A stretch of 64,000 bases of DNA. It comes from Ricinus communis (Eukaryota; Streptophyta; Magnoliopsida; Malpighiales; Euphorbiaceae). The position numbers and the translations under genes are program-made. Below, one piece after another: positions 1 to 10,252 of the stretch. Every line of letters starts with the position of its first letter. Within the stretch, counting starts at the first letter, position 1. The stretch lies in contig NC_063261.1 in the NCBI RefSeq assembly GCF_019578655.1, forward strand, positions 22,259,626 through 22,323,625. The letters are read 5' to 3'. The notes beneath the pieces were generated by a model, which had not been told where the DNA came from, searched no databases, and was given only the letters and a program-made list of their open reading frames with translations.

Positions 1-719
1 TTAAATCGCTTAGTTATCAACTCTCTCTCTTTCTCTCTTTTTCTTTTTCCTCTTTATATTTATCTTTCATCGTTCATTCAATTGAAGAACTGAAAAGAAA
101 TTCATTAGTTGTCATCAAATTTTGGTTTCAACTTTTAACCCTTTTCTCTGGTAAGCCTTTCCAAGTTTTCCGAAAACCTTTTCGATTATTACTGGTTTAA
201 TGTTGTACGAATTCACATTGTATTAGAATTCTTGAAAGCGTTTCTTTGTGTTTTGTTTTGTGTTAGAACTTTTTGTTCACATATCTGTATATAATTATGT
301 GATATGAGGAATCCTATTTGATATGAAATATGAATGTGATATATTTTAAGTCATTGGAGAATTTAGAATAATATGCAAGTGGAGACAGGTAGAAAAATCT
401 ATCATATTAAAAGAGATTGCGATCATGTTTCTCTCTTCATTGACTCTAATGCCTTTCTTTTCTCTGAAATTTTCAGGTGGGATTGAATTAAAAGCAATGG
501 CACCAGCTTCTAGACTCTCTCTCTTTTGATTTTTGTTTATAAAGGCAAGCATTTACCACGGGTTCCTTGAGCCTTCAATCTTTGACTTCTTAAACATACA
601 TTGCATATGCCATCACCCGCCATTGCTGCATCTTCTTCTTCGTCTTGAAAGGGGTCTTTTTGTAGTGTTTGATTCATTACTGTTCTTTGTTATATCAGAT
701 CTTAGGCACCCAATAATAA
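1..719 (+). promoter_or_regulatory. 5' leader of the TPR gene with leader intron and uORFs
   Basis: Pyrimidine-rich start of the window, then a candidate leader intron from GTAAGC at 151 to TTTCAG ending at 476. Downstream of it, two short upstream ORFs lie before the main ATG at 720: ATG 497 to TGA 529 (10 codons plus stop) and ATG 607 to TGA 648 (13 codons plus stop). The transcription start is not visible; the true promoter probably lies left of the window or in its first bases. The intron is inferred from splice consensus only. Confidence 0.5.
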
Positions 720-2498
720 ATGGGATTAGAGGGTCTTCAAAGTTTACACCTGCCTGCAGTTCCTCATTCGCCATCTTCTTGTAGAAAGCCTTTTTGCACA
801 AGATCATATTCTTTATCTTCTTTTCGTTGCCTTAACAATCATCAGCCTTTGTCCTATTCTTTAGGCCGTCCATCAACCCTTTTCGGCTCCTGTGGTAATC
901 TCAAAACTTCAGGTCTGAAAAGATCTTGCAGTGCTGATTCTAATGCGTATTTCGATGAAGAATTTCTAAGACAGATTGAAGATTTGGCGCAAAAGTTTGA
1001 TGTCTTTGATCATAGAAAGGATATGAGCGATAATGATGCAGCTTATTCTGTATCAAAGATTGAGAATGATATCAAGAATATCACGAAGAACAGAGAAAAA
1101 ACTGATTCTGCCATGTCCATGTCTTTTTTACCTTCAAAGCTCGAGTCTCTCGAGCCTAGTTTCCTTGGAATCGTACCAGAGCCACCAGAATGGCCGGAAA
1201 GAGAAGAAATAGTGAAGATGAGCATTCAACGCAAAGCGAACAGCGTTGATATTCCTTTGTCATTGAGGATGATACGAAGAAAGCAAAAATGTCGAGAAGG
1301 TTTTGTAGATGCAGCAGGGGATTTCGAATACTGTTCTGTGAATAAAGCTTTTTCTTCAATGGTGTTTATGATTAGAGAGATCCAAAATCATGCATTATCT
1401 ATAAGGGGTGGCCTTTACAGTGAAGATTTACAGGCAGTTGTTAATAAGTTTCAAAAGGAAATGAATGCTTCCTTTGTTTGGTTGTTTCAACAAGTCTTTT
1501 CGCGAACTCCTAATCTCATGGTCTATGTCATGCTTCTTTTAGCTAATTTCACAGTGCATTCCATGGTTGGTAACCTGACGACAGGCCCATCTGAAAGAAT
1601 ATGTTGCAGATCAATTCCTGTCAATAAGATGACAACAGAAGAATTGAATCGAGAACACTCGACTTCAATTCAATATACTAGCGTTGGTTCTCCTGGATAT
1701 CAAGAAATGACAGAGGAAGAAGAGGAAATGGAATTGTGGAACATGGTAGTAAAAGAAGCTGCATTATTGCAAGAAGAAGAATCAAGATATCCGGTTCTTG
1801 ATCAGGAGACAATGAAACAATTCGTGTCACCTATATCAGTGGAGATTGAACCTGATGATTATGCGGAGTTTCATAGAACAGATATACTATATCAGATGGG
1901 TGTAGCTGAGGATCCAGACAACACTCTTCTGCTCTCAAATTATGCTCAGTTTCTCTACAAAGTTTGCCGTGACTATGACAGGTGATTTCTAGTCATCTGA
2001 TCTAGCCTTGCTCAATAATTTCTTATGATGTGGTTTCCTTTGTTGATCATATCATTATTATTGGCAAGGTTTTTGTAGTTTCTATTTTGTATGCTTATAA
2101 CCTTTAATCCTGAAGAAGACAAGTGGGAAGGAAATTTCAAGTTCCTTGTACATGTCTAGCTCAACTCTTTTTCCCTGGATGTTTTTTACTATAAACGCAT
2201 TACCGGGATTCTGATTATGTTTGTTTCTTGAATTGTTTGTGAACTTTATAGAGCGGAGGAGTGCTTCAAGCGTGCGATAATGTCAGGACCACCAGATGCA
2301 GAGACATTTAGTCGTTATGCAGATTTCTTATGGTTAGTAAGGAAGGATTTGTGGAATGCAGAAGAGGTATACCAGCAAGCCTTGGAAGCTGCACCAGACA
2401 ATCATTACTATCTGTCAAAGTATGCCAAGTTTCTCTGGAGCACCGGAGGCGAAGATACATGTTTTCCTCTTAGCTTTCCTTCTTACAAGGTTATGTAA
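720..2498 (+). CDS. TPR-like superfamily protein, two exons
   Basis: Exons 720..1981 and 2252..2498 give about 502 residues. The intron is GT-AG (GTGATT...TATAG) and the split codon AG|A restores Arg, so the TPR region reads through continuously. The first ~380 residues are low-complexity or acidic, with a run of Glu near residue 335. The C-terminal ~110 residues carry tandem TPR-like helices (NYAQFLYKV, RYADFLW, KYAKFLW spaced ~35-40 residues) and end in the GGEDTCFPL motif typical of the plant family that includes Arabidopsis At1g80130 and At5g20190. TPRs bind partner proteins; no enzymatic domain is seen. Function in this plant family is poorly known. The start is the first ATG of the long frame and is preceded by uORFs. 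The second exon runs straight into TAA at 2496-2498, matching the usual family C-terminus. Confidence 0.85.
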
Positions 2499-3799
2499 TT
2501 TGAACAAGAGATGCATTTATCATTATAAATGCATGCCTTTAGAATGTGACTATGCTTCAAATACATAAATTATATGTATATGTATATGCGTGTGTGCGCA
2601 TGTGCACACCCATCAGGAAAAGTTTCAGCCTGGTTCAGTTTTCAACTTATATTTTCTTCAGTAGTAGATTCTTTAATCTGTGCCTAAATGCTCAGAACGA
2701 TATCATCAAGTAGTTTATGGAAAGAAACATCTATTCTGGAATCATATTTTGAAACTGTTTGCAATGTATTTATCAATATGTGACCAACTAATATGATCTT
2801 GTCCTGTCAATCCATTACCAGCATTTCTAGCTAAGAACACATGATCAAAGCTTCCTGCTTTGATCTTAATCTTGATCATTAAACGCGTTTTTATTTCTCA
2901 CAAGAATACACATAAGGGTCCTGTTAAAGTAACCAGGGTGGCTGATAGAACGTGAGGATTGATTCAAAAAATAATATGGTAGTCAATTCAATTAATTTAA
3001 CTTCGATAGGATGATGAACAAATAAGGAAGCGATCTGTATCAGTATCAGCATTGAAAAATCTCAGAGTTGGGAAAATATTTATATCAACTTGCTGGGGTC
3101 GTGCATGATTATAGTTGTCATGACATGCTCTCATTTTCTAGTCAAATGATATCTAACAGATGCCAAATCCTGTCTTAGGAACTAGTGGGCACCAAGTCTG
3201 TTGTGCCAATGTTGATGGAAATTGCAACTGTCAGTTTCTTCACCGTAAATCCTGGAGCTCAGCTGGCATTAGACCGCCGCAGGAAGACTCCAGCCAGAGA
3301 ACAGAACACGGGGGCATTTGGCTCTTCCTTTTTACAGTCAAATAAAAATTATCGATCAACAGAAAAAAAAAAAGGGCCATTTTATATAAATATATAATAA
3401 ATAATCTTGTTGTGATTGAGGTAGTGAAATGTGGATTGACTAGTTTAATAATACAAAAATAGTTCCATTAATTGACCAAAGCCAGCTAAGTAATTATTCA
3501 TTTCTATGTAGAAGATTGTCATCATGTCCTGAAATTTGCAACAAGATAATAGCATTCTGCATACATTCTAAATAAAGAATAAAAACAGAGTACCATATTA
3601 GTATTAAAGTGGAAATGGCAGCCTCTTTTGGGCAGAGTTTTGATGACTTCCCTGCGATTTTCGGTTCTGTATTTATGTTGTTCTTTTGCCCTCCATGTTT
3701 CTCTGAGCGTAAGAGATTATCGCATTCTTTGGTAAAAGACGCCCACAAAGGTTGGTTTTGCCTTCATAGCTGGAATAGTCAAATGTGGCAAATTGTGAA
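2499..3799. other. 3' flank of the TPR gene and intergenic DNA
   Basis: Contains the presumed 3' UTR and AT-rich DNA. Short open frames at 3160-3397 and 3494-3748 have no recognisable domain and no splice context, and I do not call them genes. Nothing else recognised. Confidence 0.5.
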
Positions 3800-4451
3800 T
3801 TGCCTTCATATTTTGCTAAAATGTCATCACTCAGAACTGTGGACTTGTCAAAGGACCATTTTGAATAACCTATCAAACATCCAGAAGATTGATGTTTCTT
3901 ATAACTTGTTCCAAGGTCTGATCCCACTTTCCACTTTCGTAAATCTCTCAAAGCTTAATTTCTTAGATCTATCCCACAACCGTCACTTACAAGTTGAATC
4001 TGAATCTCCAACTTGGCATCCTTCATTCCAAATACAAAATTTGTTTCTGGCAGGATGTGATCTTAATCAGAGGAGTAATCATCTTCTCCCTCTATTTCTT
4101 CCCACCCAATCCAACCTGCAGACTGTAGATTTATCTAACAACTTCTTGGAAGGTTCTTTTCCTGCTTGGATGCTTAGTAATGTTTCCTCTGTTCTAAGGC
4201 TGGAAGGCAATTCATTTATTGGTCAATCTCCTCTTTCTAACCGAAATATGCAATTAAAGCTTCTTGAGTTGGACATCTCCTCCAAACTCTTTGGAGCGCC
4301 ATTTCCTTTAAACATAAGCGTGTTTCTTCCAAACCTGATTCATTTTAATGCATCTTCAAGGGGATTAAAGGTATAATTCCCCCATCACTAAGGGAACTGA
4401 AAATTCTAGAACGTTTAGACTTATCTAACAATCACTTTTCTGGTATTATTC
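3800..4451 (+). pseudogene. Receptor-like protein (LRR) pseudogene, left part
   Basis: From about 3860 the + frame encodes extracellular plant LRRs of the receptor-like-protein type (IQKIDVSYNLFQGLIP, LNFLDLSHNRHL, LQTVDLSNNFLEGSFP, LLELDIS), ending in a repeat interrupted at 4451. The LRR consensus is LxxLxLSxNxxxGxIP. A frame change lies near 4370: the ORF ends, but the LRR continues in another frame (LERLDLSNNHFSG). No N-terminal signal peptide or cap domain is present, so only a middle part survives. A copia element begins at 4452; the other half of the gene resumes at 7956. Intact members are cell-surface immune or developmental receptors; this copy cannot be functional. Confidence 0.85.
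4447..4451. repeat. Target site duplication, left copy (TATTC)
   Basis: TATTC immediately before the TG of the left LTR copy. The same five bases follow the right end at 7951-7955. Five base pairs is the usual copia duplication length. Confidence 0.8.
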
Positions 4452-4570
4452 TGTTGAGAAATATTAGTACAAGAGGGTATAAAAGTCATAGCCTACTTTT
4501 TATTAACTACATATACTGATAGGGCATAAGGTAAAAAAGAGAAGAAAACAAAAAGATGGGACAGAAGTTG
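4452..4570 (+). repeat. Left LTR copy of the copia element, inverted and U5-truncated
   Basis: 119 bp starting TGTTGAGAAAT. Aligned by eye with the reverse complement of 7800..7950, it shows about 12 substitutions and a ~10 bp gap. It lacks the last ~30 bp of the LTR. At 4570/4571 it joins pol sequence directly. Confidence 0.8.
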
Positions 4571-6390
4571 TAATGTCCAAGTACCATTATCCTCTAATGC
4601 CTGTATCTCCTCCTGCATAGATTTTTTCCAACCAACAACCTTCACGGTCTCCTTAAAAAACCCGGGCTCCTTACCAGAAGTAATAGCTACAAGAAGTTTT
4701 CGGTAATGCAAAAAAAATTGTCACAATTTATATAATGTGTTATAGGGTAAGGAGTACATGAGGAATGCTGTGGAGACAAAATGGAGGGAGATGGACTTTC
4801 GACGACAACCGTATGTGTCACAAAATCTCGTAATAAAACTGAAGAAAATTTATCCCTCATACCACGGTCGAGGTCAGTTGGCCCCCAGATGCAACGGGCT
4901 GCTTAGGAAGATTAGAGAACCTAGAAAAAGCTGGGTTTTGTGGGAAAGCAGTGGAAGTGGGTAACTCCGTGTGAGCTTCAGAAACTTGGCTGGAGATAGC
5001 CTGATGGTCTGCCTCTAAATGTTCATTACAAGGTTGGTCCTATTGTGGAGTGGTATGAGATGCAACATATTGTGGCTCACAGTCATCGAAATCAGAATCT
5101 ACTTCCACATGAATATTAGATACAGTATTTTCCGGCTCAATATTAGTTGCTTCCGTATCAGGAAATGGAAAAACATCTTCAAAAAATTTCACATCACGAG
5201 AAATAAAGAATTCCTTTGTATCAAGATCAAAGAGTTTCCATCCCTTCTTTCTAAATGGATATCCCAAAAAAAAAACACATTTCTACTTCTACTAGCAAAT
5301 TTATCTCCCTTTGATTTTTGATTATGAGCAAAGCAAAGACATCCAAAAATACAAATTGCATTATATGAAGGAGGATTTTCAAAGAGAATTTCATAGGGAT
5401 TTTTGTTGTTTAAAAAAAGAGGGGGTTCGATTTATTAAATGAGCAGCAGCAAGAATACTCTCTCCCCAAAAGTAAATTGGCAAATTGGCTTGAAACCTTA
5501 AAGCTCTCCCTAAATTCAAAATATGCTTGTGTTTTCTTTCAACCCTCCCATTTTGTTGCGGAGTTCCCACATATGAAGTTTGAAATAAAATACCAGTCGC
5601 AGAGAAATAATCAAGTAAGCAATTAAATTTCGTGCCATTATCACTTTGGACAAACTTAATTGCTGAGAAAATTGTCTTTCAATCATTGCTATAAAGGACA
5701 TAAATATTCAAAAAACCTCAGTCTTATCAACTAGTAAATAAACCCAAACAGCACGGGAATAATCATCCACCAAAGTTAAGAAATAACGTGCCCCACAAGA
5801 GGAAGAATGCTTGTAAAGACCCCACAAATCACAATGTATTTTTTTAAAACTTCTAGTTGCTTTATTATCATTGAAATGAAATTTGTCTCTAAAATATTTA
5901 GCACGGAAACAGACTTCACAAGCTTTATTCAAACTATCTTTAGAATTGTTAGCAGGAGGAAGTAACTTTACTACTTTTTCATATGGATATCACATTCATT
6001 TGTGCCACAATTCTACCGTAGATGATGCCCCATGCACCGAGATATGTCCCACTGAAGTAGCTTCCTTGAAGTAGTAAAGTCCATCCCGCCTAACACCCGT
6101 TCCAATCAGCTTCCTAGATTGGTCTTGTATAACACACTCACATAAGAGTTAAATTGAACAATACACTGCATATCATCATTTAATTGGGATACCGAAATTA
6201 AATTGCAACTAAAATTTGGTACATAAAGAACATGTTTAAGAGTAATGTGGCCCGATAAATGAACCGAGCCCTCTTGCGTTGCCATGACAGTTTCACTATT
6301 GGGAAGACCCACGAAACAAGAAATTTCATGTGTATCATATAACCAAGCAGCATTACCAGTGACATGATGAGTTGCTCATGTGTCAATAAT
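4571..6390 (-). pseudogene. Copia pol remnant: protease/integrase to start of reverse transcriptase
   Basis: Minus-strand fragments show the copia order after gag: a protease-to-integrase linker region (VPNFSCNLISVSQLN near 6200), integrase with the zinc-site and core segments (ACEVCFRAK and IHCDLWG...DDYSRAVWVYL at 5708-5932), later integrase remnants to ~5040, and the conserved start of the RT region (MQEEIQALEDNGTW near 4600). Frames are broken in several places. The RT palm domain and RNase H are absent because the inverted LTR is fused just downstream of the NGTW motif. It has no coding capacity for transposition. Confidence 0.8.
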
Positions 6391-7532
6391 TCACAATTTA
6401 TCATCAAACTCACCATTCAAACAATCATCTGGAATTTTTGTATTACCGAGAAGGCTAACAAGAGCCTCCCATTGATCGATAGACAAGAGCTGCGAAGAAG
6501 AGCCCGTGAACCCAGTGCTGCCAGCTGGTCCAACCGCTCCTACAACCCCTACACCAATTGACAAAGCAGTAGCTGCATTGGCTCGAGCTGACCCACGCCC
6601 TCTCCCAACTGATTGTGGTGGCCTGTTACGTCTCGAACTTCCACCAATCACCTTTGCTTGATCTGGCCACCACTCCGGATAACCAACAATTTCAAAGCAG
6701 TGTGAAGCCTCGTGACCATTTTTCTTGCAATGAGAATAAACAAGATGAGACCTATCCACTCTATCCATTTTTCCTCGTCCCCTGGCAGCCCCCGAACGAA
6801 GCACAAAGGCCATAGCATCAGCAGACTTACTTTCTTGAACTGGTTTGGCGAGATGAACATGCTCGTCTTGAATTACCAACTGATAAGCCTTATCAAGACT
6901 TGGCAATGGATCTTGTGACAATATACTAGTAAGGAATTGCGCATAATATTCAGAATAAAGACCCATTAAAAACTCATGGAGCATTCCATTCTCACGTCTC
7001 TCTTTATGCTTACGTCCCACCAAAGAAGAGGAACAACATGAACAATTAATTATAGGCTCATGGTTATGCAATTCTTCCCACAAAGCAGTTAACTTTCCAA
7101 AGTACGTTGCAACATACATGTTTTTTGTTTGTTCAAATTTAGCAATAGAAGATTTTAATTGCTGAATCCTAGGGCCATTCACTAATGCAAATCGAGATTT
7201 AAGGGTGTCCCAAAGTCATTTTGCATCCTTATATTTTGAGAGAGTGCACTTTACCTCAGGTTCAATAGTGTTCATAATCCATGAAATTAACATGGTGTGA
7301 ATAGTATTCCAATCTGATTGTGTGCAAGGAGGCTCTGGTTTGGTTATTGTGTCATCCAAGAACTCGAATTTTCGTCGTGCTTCCAACGCAATTTGTATAT
7401 CTCCAGCCCAATCGTCATAATTTTCTCCACGAAGTCGGGTCAGAGTAATGAAGTCCCCAGAACGATCTTGCGATCCTAAAAAAAAGGAGAATTTGGTTCA
7501 ATTTTGAGGGCTGGTTGATCGACGCCAGCCAT
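6391..7532 (-). pseudogene. Copia gag remnant
   Basis: From ATG at 7532 the minus strand encodes a plant copia gag: an N-terminal part, the UBN2-type middle (ATYFGKLTALWEELHNHEP) and a degenerate zinc knuckle (YSHCKKNGHEASHC). Defects: a frame break at the run of eight A/T near 7480 and a TGA before LWDTLK near 7213. A 263-codon open stretch remains at 6391-7182. Gag would form the virus-like particle in an active element; this copy is inactive. Confidence 0.8.
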
Positions 7533-7799
7533 GGGTTCATTTCGGTTTGAGCACGGGTTGATGAAGGTGGATCTAGGTATTCTTTCGGGTCATTTTGTGT
7601 GTTTAGATGCAGCGTCGATTTGAAAATGAAGGCTCTGCGTGAAGAACCCAGTGAAGAAGATGGACCTTTTTTTTTTTCTTTTTTGAAAAGATGTGAAGTT
7701 TTGATTTTGTTGATGTTCTTTGTGGTTAGGCAGATGGCTGCCGATTTGTTGAAGATTTTGTTACTGTTGTTTGTGGTTAGGCTATTTACTCTGATACCA

Positions 7800-7950
7800 T
7801 GAGAAAATCTGTGTTAGAGGCTCAACTTTTGCCCCATCTTTTTGTTTTCTTCTCCTTTTTGCCCTATGCCTTATCTGTATATGTAGTTACTAAAAAGAAG
7901 ACTATTTAGGCTATGACTCTTATACCCTTCTGTACTAATATTTCTCGACA
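7800..7950 (-). repeat. 5' LTR of the copia element (right end)
   Basis: 151 bp with TG...CA ends in minus orientation (reverse complement starts TGTCGAGAAAT and ends TTTTCTCA). The primer binding site abuts it at 7790-7799, which fixes this copy as the true 5' LTR. Confidence 0.8.
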
Positions 7951-7955
7951 TATTC
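7951..7955. repeat. Target site duplication, right copy (TATTC)
   Basis: TATTC follows the CA end of the right LTR directly. Leaving out one TATTC copy, the LRR frame runs F-S-G-I-I-P-S across the insertion site, which supports a single clean integration. Confidence 0.8.
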
Positions 7956-8960
7956 CAAGTACCCTGACCAGAAACTCGCAAATGTAGTACCTAAATCTGT
8001 CCAACAATAATTAGGCGGTGATTTGCTTCTAAAAGATTGTACTATGCAGAAGTTAAAATGGTTGCTACTTTCCAACAATAACTTTGTTGGAAATATACCT
8101 CCTTGCCTATCAAACAGTCCATCTGTATGAATGTTGGATGTTCGACATAACAACCTTGCAGGAATAGTTTCAAGCCACATGCCAGTTTCCTTTGAATTGG
8201 AGATGCTCCTCTTAGGAATGAACCAATTCAAAGGACTGATCCCAAGGCAATTATGCCGAATGCAAAACTTGTGGATTTTGGATCTCTCCAACAATAACTT
8301 CTCAGGGTCTATTCCTTCTTGCCTCAGTAACAACTTGTTTTGGAAGAAGAAGCGCCAAGAAAACACCTGGGTCCCTACTGATTTCACCACTAAGGGCATT
8401 CCATATTCTTTCAAGGGTCTTCCTCTCACTTTAATGACTGGAATAGATCTTTCAGCCAACCGCTTAACAGATCCTATTCCGTTCAGATTGGTGAATTACA
8501 AGCACTCCATTCTTTAAACTTGTCTTACAATCTCTTGACAGGAAATTTCCCCATCTCTTTTCGAAATATCATGAGTTTGGAAAGACTAGACCTCTCTCAC
8601 AACAGGTTAACAGGGCAAATTCCTTCGGAGGTTATCCACTTGAGTACTCTTGAAGCATTTAGTTTTGCATTTAACGATCTTTCAAGAAGGATCCCATTTG
8701 ACCAGCAACTTACTAATTCTCTGATAGTAGCTATGTTGGCAATCCAAAGCTGTGTGGAGAACCGTTATCAGGAAAGTGTTCATACAGTTGCAGTCATGGA
8801 AATCAAGTTAAAGGAGAGGCTAGTAATTGATCAACCTTTGTTCTTCTATTCATTTGTGTTAGTGTCGTATGCTTTGGGATTCTGGGGTGTCGTTGCACCT
8901 CTATGCATTAGCCAAACATGGAGGAGAAGAAATTATGCTACCATAGATGGATGGATGAAT
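7956..8960 (+). pseudogene. Receptor-like protein (LRR) pseudogene, right part
   Basis: Continues the LRR gene broken at 4451. It has C-terminal LRRs (WLLLSNNNFVGNIPPCLSN, LWILDLSNNNFSGSIPSCL), an island-like segment (KGLPLTLMTGIDLSANRL), the last LRRs (LERLDLSHNRLTGQIPSEV), a cap with YVGNPKLCGEPLSGK near 8730-8770 in another frame, and a hydrophobic segment near 8840-8890 that would be the membrane anchor. Defects: in-frame stops near 7990 and 8130, frame changes near 8020, 8490 and 8715, and a stop before the membrane segment. No kinase domain follows, so this is the receptor-like-protein class. Non-functional. Confidence 0.85.
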
Positions 8961-8989
8961 TATTGTTTTGAAATGTAATGATGTTTATT

Positions 8990-9047
8990 TATGTGTATCA
9001 ACTACTGAATAATTTGTTTATGTGTATCAACTACTGAATAATTTGTT
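8990..9047. repeat. Perfect 29 bp tandem duplication
   Basis: Unit beginning TATGTGTATCAACTACTGAA occurs at 8990-9018 and again at 9019-9047 without a mismatch, in the 3' flank of the LRR pseudogene. A recent slippage-type duplication. Confidence 0.9.
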
Positions 9048-10252
9048 CTCCTCGGAGCCTATGATTTCTATATGCTACCATGTCAGCTGCAATCCTTCCT
9101 GCCTATCAATAAATTTAACGACAAAAGATTTTGTGCATTCCATTAGAGATGGCAAACATGTAGGGAAGGTCATATCAACTGGATTCATTTGGAATTTGGG
9201 TTTGTTTAATTTTGGGTAATTTGAGTTTTTTGCCGTTCCAAGTTCGACCAATTTGGGTTTTGGGTCGTTTTTTATTCGAGTATTTTCAGTCTTGGACCTT
9301 TTTTGTTTCAAGTGGTTACATGTTAAGATTGTTTCAAATTCGTACCATTTGCCATAGTTGAGTTATTTTGGATCTGATTAGCGCAGATGTTCAATTCAAA
9401 TTTCAAGTCTTGTTAAATAAAACAAAAAAGAAATGTTGAAAGAATTGGGTTTACTCTAATTCAATTTATAAAATCTAGTCTTCAATTTATGATAATTGGG
9501 TTTTTCATATATATTATATGTCTCCATTTGCTAATTCAACTTTAGATATATTATCGGGCAATTCACCTCTCTTTTATTGCTCTATTCTTAAAAGTTGTAA
9601 CAACGCCTAGTATGGTTCTTTAAATGTTTGCTTTTATGACAAGTTGTGCTTACCCAATCTTCATAAATTTATAAATCAGCTATACAATATTGGTCATTTC
9701 AATTTTAAATTTATTTACATCAATCATGAACTCGAATTATTTCCGAATTATTTTTAGTTAGAATTTTCGGGATTAGATGTTCAGCTCTCACATTATTTTA
9801 AAATTTAAGTTATTTCAAACTCGGATCTTTTAGTTTTAACATATTCAGATAGTTGACTTTTAAAATCAGCTCGAGTTTGGATCGATAAATCTCCGTATTT
9901 CATACAAATAATTTGTTTATCACAACATAAGCATTCATCAAATGTAAATTTATCCCTTGAAAGATCCTCATTTTACTATTACATTCTACAATTGAACTCT
10001 AGAGAATCTGTCCAGAAGGCAAAATGTATTTTATATCACTGCTAATTGCAACCGTCTTCTCCTTACATGGTAAGAATACAGTAATCAATCTAGTGGAAAA
10101 TGTCAAATTAGCATCTAACTGAAAAAGATATAAAGAAGCAAAACTAACCTATTATACAAATAAAAAAGAATTGGAATCGCTCACAGGATTACCAAAAATT
10201 TAAGAAAAGAAAAGTGGAAATTCATAATTCAAATACAGTGGAATCTCCAGCA
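9048..10252. other. Intergenic AT-rich DNA and 3' flank of the GT64 gene
   Basis: Around 9190-9360 there are degenerate runs of TTTGGGTTT/TTGGGTCG type, probably an old repeat remnant. The right part holds the 3' UTR of the minus-strand glycosyltransferase. No gene recognised. Confidence 0.5.

Larger units (their letters stand above)
4452..7950 (-). mobile_element. Ty1/copia retrotransposon with opposed (inverted) terminal LTRs
   Basis: A 3499 bp insertion in the LRR pseudogene, flanked by TATTC on both sides. Gag, protease/integrase remnants and the very start of the reverse-transcriptase region read on the minus strand. A tRNA-iMet-type primer binding site (complement of tctgatacca) lies at 7790-7799, next to the right-hand LTR. 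The right LTR (7800..7950) is in the expected minus orientation, but the left LTR copy (4452..4570) is in plus orientation. The element therefore begins and ends with U3-type TG ends. Most of reverse transcriptase, RNase H, the polypurine tract and a normal 3' LTR are missing. The element is dead: gag has stops and a frameshift. Confidence 0.85.

Noticed and set aside
3160..3397. Two overlapping open frames downstream of the TPR gene
   Set aside because: No domain recognised and the TPR protein ends naturally at 2498; might be an unknown 3' exon, but unsupported.
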